Assembly: GCA_023393265.1 (NCBI GenBank)
Contig: JAEWME010000294.1
Location: forward strand, 1-7,254
Length of the DNA: 7,254 bases
From: Bacteroidota bacterium
GTDB taxonomy: Bacteria > Bacteroidota > Bacteroidia > Bacteroidales > Prolixibacteraceae
Direction of reading: 5' to 3'
A program made the position numbers and the translations under genes. The notes under the pieces were generated by a model that saw only the letters and a list, made by a program, of their open reading frames with translations, did no database searches and was not told where the DNA came from. This document shows, in pieces, positions 1-6,379 of this stretch; within the stretch, counting starts at the first letter, position 1; the number at the start of each line of letters is the position of its first letter.

Positions 1-1
1 G

Positions 2-415
2 GGTAGGACAGCATCGGGAGGCCATCTGGATGCGGCCCGGTATTCCGACAGTCCAGGCTATTTTTTTGATATGAGTTTCTCAAAAAACTATCATGGCCGA
101 AATGAGAAGATGACCTTTGTTCCGTTTGCATCAGCCGGATTTTATTCGTGGCAAACCAATGATGATATGAACCTTCAAAACGATGCTTATATGTATGGAG
201 CCGGGGCCGATTTGCGCTGGACTCGCTGGACGGTTTCCAATTCGCTGTCGGGTTATTCAGGATATAAAAAAGAGCGTGACAAACCGATGGTTTATACCTG
301 CGATTTGCAACGGGCGGTTGGTAAAAATATTTTCAGGATTCAGTATTTGTATGGTATCCGCGACTGGAAGTATCAGACCATCAAACTTTCGATGATCATC
401 AAATTAAACAAATAG
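2..415 (+). CDS. C-terminal part of a probable beta-barrel/envelope protein (5' end outside window)
   Basis: The frame is open from base 2 to a TAG stop at 413-415, giving 137 residues with no start needed inside the window. An ATG lies at 71-73, but the 23 codons before it (ending SDSPGYFFD) read as ordinary coding sequence, so I treat the gene as cut by the window edge. The protein is rich in Tyr, Trp, Phe, Ser and Asn. It shows alternating polar/hydrophobic stretches separated by short turns, for example FVPFASAGFYSW, YMYGAGADLRWTRW, FRIQYLYGIRDW and IKLSMIIKLNK. That pattern fits the last strands of an outer-membrane beta-barrel or a similar beta-rich surface protein. It does not end in the aromatic residue typical of many barrels. 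I do not recognise the family. It converges on the large minus-strand gene with a 16-bp gap. The coding call is firm; the outer-membrane role is inference from composition only. Confidence 0.7.
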   Translation, partial: GRTASGGHLDAARYSDSPGYFFDMSFSKNYHGRNEKMTFVPFASAGFYSWQTNDDMNLQNDAYMYGAGADLRWTRWTVSNSLSGYSGYKKERDKPMVYTCDLQRAVGKNIFRIQYLYGIRDWKYQTIKLSMIIKLNK

Positions 416-431
416 TTCAAGCTTTTGGGTA

Positions 432-3400
432 TTACTGATTTTGCGGCGTTTCTGATTTATTTTCGCGATTAATTCCCAGGGTATTGCGAACTCCGCTGAA
501 AACCGATTTCCACCAGTAGTTTAAATCCGATCGCTTTTGGTCGCGCACAAACCTGATTTCGTCGGGCAGCAATTCTTTTCCTCTCGGATTCTTCGAGCGC
601 AACATCAGGCTGTTGGCCAGAAAACTTGTAAACTTTGCTTCGCGGGCGCTGCCATTTTTCATTTCCAGCACCGATATTTTCAGGTCGTCGTAGCCAAACC
701 AGAGTTGACCTGATGAGCCGGTTTTGTCTCCCGAAAATTCGAAGTCAAAGCGGTTGACATGACCCGAACGAAGTGACACCAATGCCAGTGGTTCAATCAC
801 CGGATTCAGGATTGACATGTTGAATTCGCTCAGCCGCCCTTTTACAGTGAATTCGTTTTCAGGACTATTCATTCTGAAATTCATAGCTACATGCAACCGG
901 CATGAGTCCATAATTTCGGCGCTACCTTTTAGTGCTATATCAGAAAGAAGACCCGACGACTTTCGCATATTACTGAAAGGCGAAACCTGAACATGGATTT
1001 CCGAGAATCCGATCCGACCTTGTTCTTCCCCGTTTACGGGTTGTTCGCGGTAGGCTACTTTTGCTTTGTTTAGAACGAGAGAATCAACATAAACCGGTGT
1101 TTTAACCGACCTGATCAGATCCTGAAACATTTTTGGGCGCTGATCCTCATTAAACGGAGTGCGCTTGTCCCTGAAAATGTCGAAATCGGGCGAATACGCA
1201 ACAATACTTTTCCCTACGATTTCTTTTCTGTCAAACCATCGCCGGATGTCGGGCTGCACGATACGCACCGAATCAATTTTTCCGGAGATATAATCAGACT
1301 GAAATCCCACTTTTTGCTGATACTCCGGAGCTGTATAAAGTGGTGAAATGCGGATATTTTTAACGGTGTACAGGTTGGTTGCCGACGAATATTCTGATTC
1401 ACCAATCGAATACTGGTAAAGTTTACTTTGTTTTTTTATCTCCGGAATCCTGAACGAAAATCCAAGGGAGTGCATAAATCCGGGCGATGGACCTTTATCA
1501 ATTCTCAGGTTGTTAAGGCTAAAATCAAATTTTTCCTGAAAGGTTTTCTTGCCATTTTTGAAAACAGTAACATCCGCATTTTTGACTTGAACCAGCTTCG
1601 ACGTGAAAGCATCTGCAAAACTTTCGAAATGTGGATAGAGATTTATACCGAACGGGTTGAACCGGGCTGTGTCTTTCGCGTTATTGAAAAGCCTGAAAAT
1701 CGGGCGGTCTATTGTGATCGATTCGAAAGCATACTGGAATTTTTTGTAGGCGTTGTCTATATTGAAACCATTCAGCGACAGTATGGGAATTCTCAACTCG
1801 AACTGGTCTTCTTTCTGACTTACGGTTTTGGCTTTCACAACCAATTCGCTGGCCGTTATTTTTTTATCTTTTGTCGAAAACGACAATTCGTCGATGCTGA
1901 ACTGCTGATTTTTATCTCTTGGCATAAACCTGAATTGAATCAGTTTTCCGGTGTAATTTCCGGATAGAAACTCAGGTTTTCCGGCCAAAAGATTTTTTTG
2001 TGCCACGATGTTTTGCGCTTCCATTGAGATGTCGGATTGAACCATGAGATATGGTTTTGTCCCTAATTCGGAGAATATTTTGAGCGATCCGTTGTTTAGC
2101 GAGAACTGCCGCAGCGCGATCGATTCAATTTCTTTGGGCAATGGTAATGCTATTTCTTTGATATCTTTCGGATTGTCGCTTTTTCGTTTCTGGTATAATT
2201 TAATATCCGGAGCTTTAATTGTCAGGTTGTCTGCATCAATTTTATGGTCGAAATAAAACCGGGCAATGTCAACGCCTTTAATCCTGATTTCAGGAATTGC
2301 CAGTTGGATGTTCCAGTTGATCGAAGAAAAATCTTTGCTGTTTGTCTCCGGATAAAGTCTGGCATTCAGGGCGTAAACTTCTTTTCTTCGGGTCGAAAAG
2401 CCAATCTCCCCGGCTTTAAGCACATGAACATTATCCGATAAATAAATGAGGTGGTCGCGTACCGAAAAATCGACAAATTCGGAAAAAAGCAATTTCTTTT
2501 GATCGAGCTGTTCCTTGTTAATTTGTGTGTTTCCAAGCGTGAGGCTAAACCGGTTATTAAGGGAGATCGTTTTGTCTTTTTTACTATGGTTGATCAGCAG
2601 GATTGTTCCGTCCGGTATCCGCACCGTGCCAATGTGAATGTCTTCGAGGTAGCTCGATAAAAGTCCGTACAGATCTTCAAAATCAGCTTTGTTTTTCGAT
2701 TGTTTGAGCAAAGCAAAGTTCTCGTAATAAATTCTGGGTGTCTCAATCGCGAGCGTGTCAACCGAGAGTTTTTTATTGAAGAAGGCGTTTCTGAAGTCAG
2801 CATTGCTGAGCGCAAGATGAGGAATCGTAAACTCGTATAGTTCAGAACGTTTGTATTTTCGGAGCATTTCTTCCATGTTGTCCTTCGATACCGGGAAGAG
2901 GTGCAGTTTATTTAACTCAGCCCTGTTTTTGCGGGTCGAAAGCGAGAAATTCTCAATCGTTAGTTTGTGTAATTGATCAACCAGTTGCATTTCGTAATTG
3001 TTGAAATTCAGGTCGATCTGATTGGCGAAGAACAAGCGATCGGTCTGGCCTGCACTCACTTCGTCGAGCGAAAAGCCAGTCAGAAAAAGCCTTACATTCG
3101 ATTTTATGTTGCCTGTTTGGATTAAACCGGTTTTGTTGAGCAATTGCACTTTTCCCTCCTGAACGATGATTTGCTTCGCGTAAATTCCCTTTGCATAAAG
3201 GGATATGAGGTTGTAAATAAAGCTGCTGTTTTCTTTTACCGAATCGTCCTTGGCGTCTTCATTTTGTGTAAGGACAACCTCAGGATTGAATAAGTTGATT
3301 TTCTGAAAGATGAAACGCCTCAGGTGGTACGCTTTTTTGAAGTCGAACTGGTCCAGTCGGATGCTGTCGCAACTGGCATCAATGGTGTTTTTTTGATTCG

Positions 3401-4739
3401 CCAGCTTACCGGTCAACTGGTCTGGAAAAATCCGGATGTTTTTAACCAATACTTCCCGGTTTTGGGTCGAGAGGTGGAGATTATCCACTTTTATCCGGTG
3501 AATGTTGTCGCCGAGGATGAGTTCATAATCAGAGGCTGAAAGATTGATTTCGCCGGAATAGAAAACCCTGCTCGTGTCGCTTTGTGCAGCCATATCAAGC
3601 CTGAAATCGTTGAGTGCAATGTCAATTTGTTTGAGCTTTTGGCGGCTTATTGTGTCCGATTGCGAGTTGAAAAGCTCCAATCCAGCGTTTCGCAAAGCGA
3701 AGTTTTTGATATAAATCCCGGGAAATTCATCTTTAATCAGGTCATACAAATTAAATTCCACTTCATTTTTTGTCATCTTTTTTCGGTTGACTTCGCCTGG
3801 CCAGTACTTCACTTTTGCATCAGTCAGTCTGAGCGAGTCGATTGGGATCACCGCATTTCTGTAAAATTCCTTGATGTGCCCGCTGGTGATCCGTAGTTTT
3901 GGTACCGAGATAAAATACTTGTCATGCTCTGTGGGCATTTGGTACAATGGTGCCAGCTCGATATTTTGTGCTTCAATTACATTCTTTTTCAGAGAATAGG
4001 TAATCGTTTCGGCACGAATGACATGCACGCTGTCCGTCAGTTTGTTCTGATAGTGGTGCATTTTCAGGTACACGTCGTCGGCATTGAAAAGCCTGTCCTG
4101 ATTGGGAAGCAGTACCGAATCGGTGTAAAAATTGAGTACGCCTATTGAAATGTCCTCTGCATTGGCCAGCTTGTGCGTATCGCCAAGTAGGTTGTAAAAA
4201 TCGAAGCTGGCGTGGTTCAGTTCAATCTTATCAAATTTAATCGATTTAAATGTTTTTGTCACAAGAGGCTTTAGTTCCTGAAGCAACGCGTTCAGCGTAT
4301 TCCTATTGTCGCTTTCCTGATCATTTTCCGTTCCGTGGATTTTTAGTCCTGGTTGATCGATAATCAGTTCGGCAACCTCCAGCTTTTTTTCAAAGATAAG
4401 CTTCGTCAGGTCAATGCCGCGCAGACCGACGGAAGGAGATGAGAATGAATAAAATTGCTGGCTGGCTGTTTTGTTGTCGATGGAATGAATGATGGAATCG
4501 CTGGGATGAAAAGCAACCTGGTTCACTTCAATACCCCGGCTGAAAAATTTGATATTAAGGCCCTCGAAAGATAACTCGTATTTTCCATGCGACTTTTTTG
4601 CCACAAACTCCGACAGGTTTTTGTTCAGGTAGCTTTGCGCCTCGGCGTACAGCCAAATAAATCCCGCCAATGCAATCAGCAAAATACCTGTAGCAAAGTA
4701 CAACACAAATCGTAATATTTTTTTTCGAGTGCCGGTCAT
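432..4739 (-). CDS. Giant AsmA/TamB-like inner-membrane-anchored envelope protein with repeated beta modules
   Basis: This gene encodes 1435 residues. The ATG (4737-4739) is well supported: an in-frame TAA lies three codons upstream, and a membrane anchor follows at once. Residues about 8-31 form one hydrophobic helix after a basic start (TRKK), which predicts a cytoplasmic N-terminus and a periplasmic body. The rest is almost all amphipathic beta strand, with two cysteines. A strand-pair signature (such as HRIKVDNLHLSTQNREV) recurs near residues 54, 239, 414, 591, 772, 947 and 1110, marking about seven modules. The C-terminus from about 1297 has AsmA-like features: GRLSEFNMSILNPVIEPLAL, a GYDDLKISVL strand, then a basic NPRGKELLP...RFVRD tail. 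AsmA, TamB and YhdP relatives are periplasmic proteins that shape the outer membrane or carry phospholipid along a beta groove; that role is transferred here by architecture, not shown. No SD sequence is visible, and no operon partner lies on either side. Alternative: a structural envelope protein with no transport role. Confidence 0.85.
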   Translation of the reverse strand: MTGTRKKILRFVLYFATGILLIALAGFIWLYAEAQSYLNKNLSEFVAKKSHGKYELSFEGLNIKFFSRGIEVNQVAFHPSDSIIHSIDNKTASQQFYSFSSPSVGLRGIDLTKLIFEKKLEVAELIIDQPGLKIHGTENDQESDNRNTLNALLQELKPLVTKTFKSIKFDKIELNHASFDFYNLLGDTHKLANAEDISIGVLNFYTDSVLLPNQDRLFNADDVYLKMHHYQNKLTDSVHVIRAETITYSLKKNVIEAQNIELAPLYQMPTEHDKYFISVPKLRITSGHIKEFYRNAVIPIDSLRLTDAKVKYWPGEVNRKKMTKNEVEFNLYDLIKDEFPGIYIKNFALRNAGLELFNSQSDTISRQKLKQIDIALNDFRLDMAAQSDTSRVFYSGEINLSASDYELILGDNIHRIKVDNLHLSTQNREVLVKNIRIFPDQLTGKLANQKNTIDASCDSIRLDQFDFKKAYHLRRFIFQKINLFNPEVVLTQNEDAKDDSVKENSSFIYNLISLYAKGIYAKQIIVQEGKVQLLNKTGLIQTGNIKSNVRLFLTGFSLDEVSAGQTDRLFFANQIDLNFNNYEMQLVDQLHKLTIENFSLSTRKNRAELNKLHLFPVSKDNMEEMLRKYKRSELYEFTIPHLALSNADFRNAFFNKKLSVDTLAIETPRIYYENFALLKQSKNKADFEDLYGLLSSYLEDIHIGTVRIPDGTILLINHSKKDKTISLNNRFSLTLGNTQINKEQLDQKKLLFSEFVDFSVRDHLIYLSDNVHVLKAGEIGFSTRRKEVYALNARLYPETNSKDFSSINWNIQLAIPEIRIKGVDIARFYFDHKIDADNLTIKAPDIKLYQKRKSDNPKDIKEIALPLPKEIESIALRQFSLNNGSLKIFSELGTKPYLMVQSDISMEAQNIVAQKNLLAGKPEFLSGNYTGKLIQFRFMPRDKNQQFSIDELSFSTKDKKITASELVVKAKTVSQKEDQFELRIPILSLNGFNIDNAYKKFQYAFESITIDRPIFRLFNNAKDTARFNPFGINLYPHFESFADAFTSKLVQVKNADVTVFKNGKKTFQEKFDFSLNNLRIDKGPSPGFMHSLGFSFRIPEIKKQSKLYQYSIGESEYSSATNLYTVKNIRISPLYTAPEYQQKVGFQSDYISGKIDSVRIVQPDIRRWFDRKEIVGKSIVAYSPDFDIFRDKRTPFNEDQRPKMFQDLIRSVKTPVYVDSLVLNKAKVAYREQPVNGEEQGRIGFSEIHVQVSPFSNMRKSSGLLSDIALKGSAEIMDSCRLHVAMNFRMNSPENEFTVKGRLSEFNMSILNPVIEPLALVSLRSGHVNRFDFEFSGDKTGSSGQLWFGYDDLKISVLEMKNGSAREAKFTSFLANSLMLRSKNPRGKELLPDEIRFVRDQKRSDLNYWWKSVFSGVRNTLGINRENKSETPQNQ
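851..4580 (-). repeat. Protein-level tandem repeat: about seven diverged modules in the AsmA-like protein
   Basis: Each module opens with a strand pair of the type h-I-K-h-(D/E)-x-h-x-h-S-T-x-x-x-x. These openings lie at residues 54, 239, 414, 591, 772, 947 and 1110, with spacings of 185, 175, 177, 181, 175 and 163. A second signature follows, roughly I-P-x-L-x-I ... V-D-x-L-x-I-x-x-P-x-I-x-x-Y, near residues 278-313, 639-672, 815-849 and 984-1017; a weaker form without the IP start lies near 106-134. A third resembles L-h-x-L-I-x-x-x-h-x-x-I-x-h ... I-x-L-h-N, near 152-183, 331-357, 508-535, 690-717, 863-889 and 1204-1230. The three signatures keep the same order. No DNA-level repeat is obvious, so the duplications would be old. 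The alignment is by eye. Confidence 0.65.
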
Positions 4740-4864
4740 CAGTCGTTAGTATGTATTCAGTCTGGTCTGGCAGAACCGAATCTTCAATGCTTAAAGACCC
4801 TAATATTATGCAAAAAGTTGCTTTTTCTCTTGCCTAAATCAAGATATTCTTGGCTCCGCTCAAT
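4740..4864. other. Intergenic stretch upstream of the AsmA-like gene, no recognised promoter
   Basis: This is the leader side of the minus-strand AsmA-like gene, between its ATG and the rocD terminator. On the minus strand I found no exact TAnnTTTG -7 element and no Shine-Dalgarno sequence. It is AT-rich and presumably contains the promoter, since the terminator next to it should block read-through from rocD. No small ORF, RNA gene or convincing inverted repeat was seen. Confidence 0.4.
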
Positions 4865-4903
4865 AAAAAACCGAAACCCGAAGTTTGATACTTCTGATTT
4901 CGG
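4865..4903 (-). terminator. Rho-independent terminator of rocD
   Basis: Read on the minus strand, CCGAAA-TCA-GAAG pairs with CTTC-GGG-TTTCGG around a 7-base loop (TATCAAA). This gives a 6-bp outer stem and a 4-bp inner stem split by a 3x3 internal loop. A run of six T (4865-4870) follows immediately. It lies 38 bp past the rocD stop codon, in the correct orientation for it, and before the AsmA-like gene begins. It should therefore make the two minus-strand genes separate transcription units. Confidence 0.85.
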
Positions 4904-4941
4904 CTTCCATTTTAGACTTTTTCAATTAGAACAGCCTGAGT

Positions 4942-6165
4942 CTAAACTCCCATCTCTGCAAAAGTTTTTTCAATGATGTCAAGCGCTTCTTCCATCTGTT
5001 CCTCATTGATGATCAGCGGTGGCGTGAACCGGATGATGTGTTCGTGGGTTGGTTTTGCAAGCAACCCATTGTTCTTTAGTGCAATGCAAACATCCCATGC
5101 TGTAACGCCATTGGTCGATTTAATTACTACAGCATTCAGCAGTCCTTTTCCCCGGACCAGTTCTATTAGCTTCGAGTTGATGGATTTCAGTTTTTTTCTG
5201 AAGATTTTGCCCATTTTCTCAGCATTTTCTGCCAATTTTTCTTCCTGAAGAACTTCGAGGGCCGCAATGGCAACTTTTGCTGCAACCGGATTTCCACCGT
5301 AAGTAGAACCGTGTTCACCTGGTTTAATTGTCAGCATAATCTCGTTGTCGGCCAAAACGCATGAAACAGGCATGGTTCCTCCCGAAATTGCTTTGCCGAG
5401 AACAAGAATGTCCGGGCGCACGTCTTCGTGGTCACAGGCGAGCATTTTGCCGGTCCGGGCCAAACCTGTTTGAACCTCGTCGGCAACAAACAGTACATTG
5501 TGTTTTTTGCAAAGCTCGAAAGCTTTTTTCAGGTAACCATCTTCAGGAACGTAAACACCAGCTTCGGCCTGAATAGGTTCAACCAGGAACCCTGCCACGT
5601 TTGGATCTTCGAGCGCTTTCTCCAGCGCTTTGATGTCGTTATACGGTACGTTTATAAATCCCGGGGTATAAGGGCCGTAGTCATTATAGGCATCCGGATC
5701 TGACGACATAGAAATAATGGTGATGGTGCGTCCATGGAAGTTCCCGTTGCAGACAACAATTTTTGCTTCTCCTTTTGGCACTCCTTTTACCTTATATGCC
5801 CATTTGCGAATTAGTTTCAGGGCCGTTTCATCGGCTTCGGCACCCGAGTTCATCGGAAGCATTTTGTCGTATCCGAATAATTTAGTGGTATATTCTTCCC
5901 ATTCGCCTAAAACATTATTGTAGAATGCACGGGAGGTGAGCGTGAGTTTTTTTGCCTGCTCAACCATTGCGTTGATGATTTTTGGATGGCAATGTCCTTG
6001 GTTCACTGCGGAATAAGCTGACAGGAAATCAAAATACCTTTTTCCTTCTACGTCCCAAACATATATGCCTTCTCCACGTTCCAAGACAACGGGAATCGGG
6101 TGATAGTTATGGGCTCCGAAGTTAGACTCACGATCCATGTATTCCTTTGAACTTAATGACTTCAT
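4942..6165 (-). CDS. rocD: Ornithine aminotransferase (ornithine--oxo-acid transaminase)
   Basis: This 407-residue protein is a class-III, fold-type I PLP aminotransferase of usual length. It should convert L-ornithine and 2-oxoglutarate into L-glutamate 5-semialdehyde and L-glutamate in the cytoplasm (EC 2.6.1.13), joining arginine/ornithine breakdown to proline and glutamate. The N-terminus (NYHPIPVVLERGEGIYVWDV) and the FLSAYSAVNQGHCHP block are typical of this enzyme. K258 in LGKAISGG should be the Schiff-base lysine and D229 (VADE) the pyridine-nitrogen partner. NSGAEA (106-111) should bind the cofactor phosphate, with T288 (GSTYG) from the other subunit. With a constant offset of 34, residues Y21, Y51, R146, E201 and R379 match human OAT Y55, Y85, R180, E235 and R413 (numbering from memory). 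The two tyrosines favour OAT over the close relative acetylornithine aminotransferase (ArgD). One small departure is VEPIQAEAG where Gly is usual before the Glu. No SD precedes the ATG. The gene stands alone, with its own terminator. Confidence 0.96.
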   Translation of the reverse strand: MKSLSSKEYMDRESNFGAHNYHPIPVVLERGEGIYVWDVEGKRYFDFLSAYSAVNQGHCHPKIINAMVEQAKKLTLTSRAFYNNVLGEWEEYTTKLFGYDKMLPMNSGAEADETALKLIRKWAYKVKGVPKGEAKIVVCNGNFHGRTITIISMSSDPDAYNDYGPYTPGFINVPYNDIKALEKALEDPNVAGFLVEPIQAEAGVYVPEDGYLKKAFELCKKHNVLFVADEVQTGLARTGKMLACDHEDVRPDILVLGKAISGGTMPVSCVLADNEIMLTIKPGEHGSTYGGNPVAAKVAIAALEVLQEEKLAENAEKMGKIFRKKLKSINSKLIELVRGKGLLNAVVIKSTNGVTAWDVCIALKNNGLLAKPTHEHIIRFTPPLIINEEQMEEALDIIEKTFAEMGV

Positions 6166-6204
6166 AGCATGTTTGTTTAATTAATTTGGCTACAGATATA
6201 GGTA

Positions 6205-6220
6205 AATTTAGATCTAATTT
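6205..6220. promoter_or_regulatory. Palindrome upstream of rocD, candidate operator
   Basis: TTAGATCTAA (6208-6217) is a perfect 10-bp palindrome. It extends to 16 bp with one mismatched pair (6207/6218). It lies about 43 bp upstream of the rocD ATG, overlapping the weak -7-like TAAATTTA, where a repressor or activator of rocD could bind. AT-rich spacers often contain such palindromes by chance, so the functional call is tentative. Confidence 0.3.
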
Positions 6221-6233
6221 ATATGATTAAAAT

Positions 6234-6258
6234 CTGTTTTTCTATAGTTGAAAAACAG
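6234..6258. promoter_or_regulatory. 8-bp inverted repeat with 9-base spacer, candidate operator or hairpin
   Basis: CTGTTTTT (6234-6241) and AAAAACAG (6251-6258) are perfect inverted repeats separated by CTATAGTTG. The centre is about 80 bp from the rocD start and 134 bp from the TPR gene start, so a protein bound here could act on either gene. The stem is too AT-rich to be a convincing terminator, and no stop codon lies nearby for one to serve. Confidence 0.35.
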
Positions 6259-6309
6259 GTAAAGATTTATTGAGCCATCAAATTATCAGGGGAGAATCGC
6301 AAGTGGCTG

Positions 6310-6349
6310 TATATTTGAACCCTTTCCGCAGAAAAAAGTATTATATTTG
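6310..6349 (+). promoter_or_regulatory. Candidate Bacteroidota-type promoter(s) for the TPR gene
   Basis: Two exact TATATTTG elements (6310-6317 and 6342-6349) match the phylum's -7 consensus TAnnTTTG. The downstream copy would give a leader of about 25 bases before the ATG at 6380. The TTTG of the upstream copy (6314-6317) could serve as its -33 element, but the 24-base spacing is longer than the usual 19-21. The upstream copy could instead be a -7 element itself, though I saw no TTG at the right distance before it. Confidence 0.45.
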
Positions 6350-6379
6350 CGACAAACCCAAACTTTTGAGACGGATTTT

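Larger units (their letters stand above)
6166..6379. other. Divergent intergenic region between rocD and the TPR gene
   Basis: This AT-rich 214-bp region must hold the promoters of two divergent genes. The plus-strand direction has good -7 candidates (listed separately). For rocD, I found no exact TAnnTTTG on the minus strand; the nearest is TAAATTTA at 6203-6210 (palindromic, one mismatch), without a matching TTG-type -33 element. A 10-bp palindrome and an 8-bp inverted repeat lie in the rocD-proximal half. No small gene or RNA was recognised. Confidence 0.6.

Noticed and set aside
183..395. A 70-codon plus-strand frame overlapping the left-hand gene
   Set aside because: It is nested in another frame of the partial envelope-protein gene, which is open over a longer stretch and has coherent beta-strand composition.
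391..400. Perfect palindrome GATGATCATC
   Set aside because: It lies in the last codons of the left-hand gene and is explained by its SMIIK coding. It has no T-run and no larger stem to make it a terminator.
1214..1405. A 63-codon minus-strand open frame
   Set aside because: It is an alternative frame inside the AsmA-like gene on the same strand, with no family features.
1428..1967. A 179-codon open frame on the plus strand
   Set aside because: It lies wholly inside the AsmA-like gene on the opposite strand, whose module pattern runs unbroken through it. Its translation has no recognisable features, and nothing promoter-like precedes it.
2044..4148. Several plus-strand open frames of 65-104 codons
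   Set aside because: All are antisense to the AsmA-like gene, which has a consistent protein architecture along the whole stretch. They are frame shadows.
4973..5923. Plus-strand open frames of 68-91 codons
   Set aside because: They lie antisense within rocD, whose identity and active-site residues are unambiguous.
6203..6210. TAAATTTA as a rocD -7 promoter element on the minus strand
   Set aside because: It has one mismatch to TAnnTTTG and no TTG-type -33 element at 19-21 bases. It is noted only as a weak possibility.
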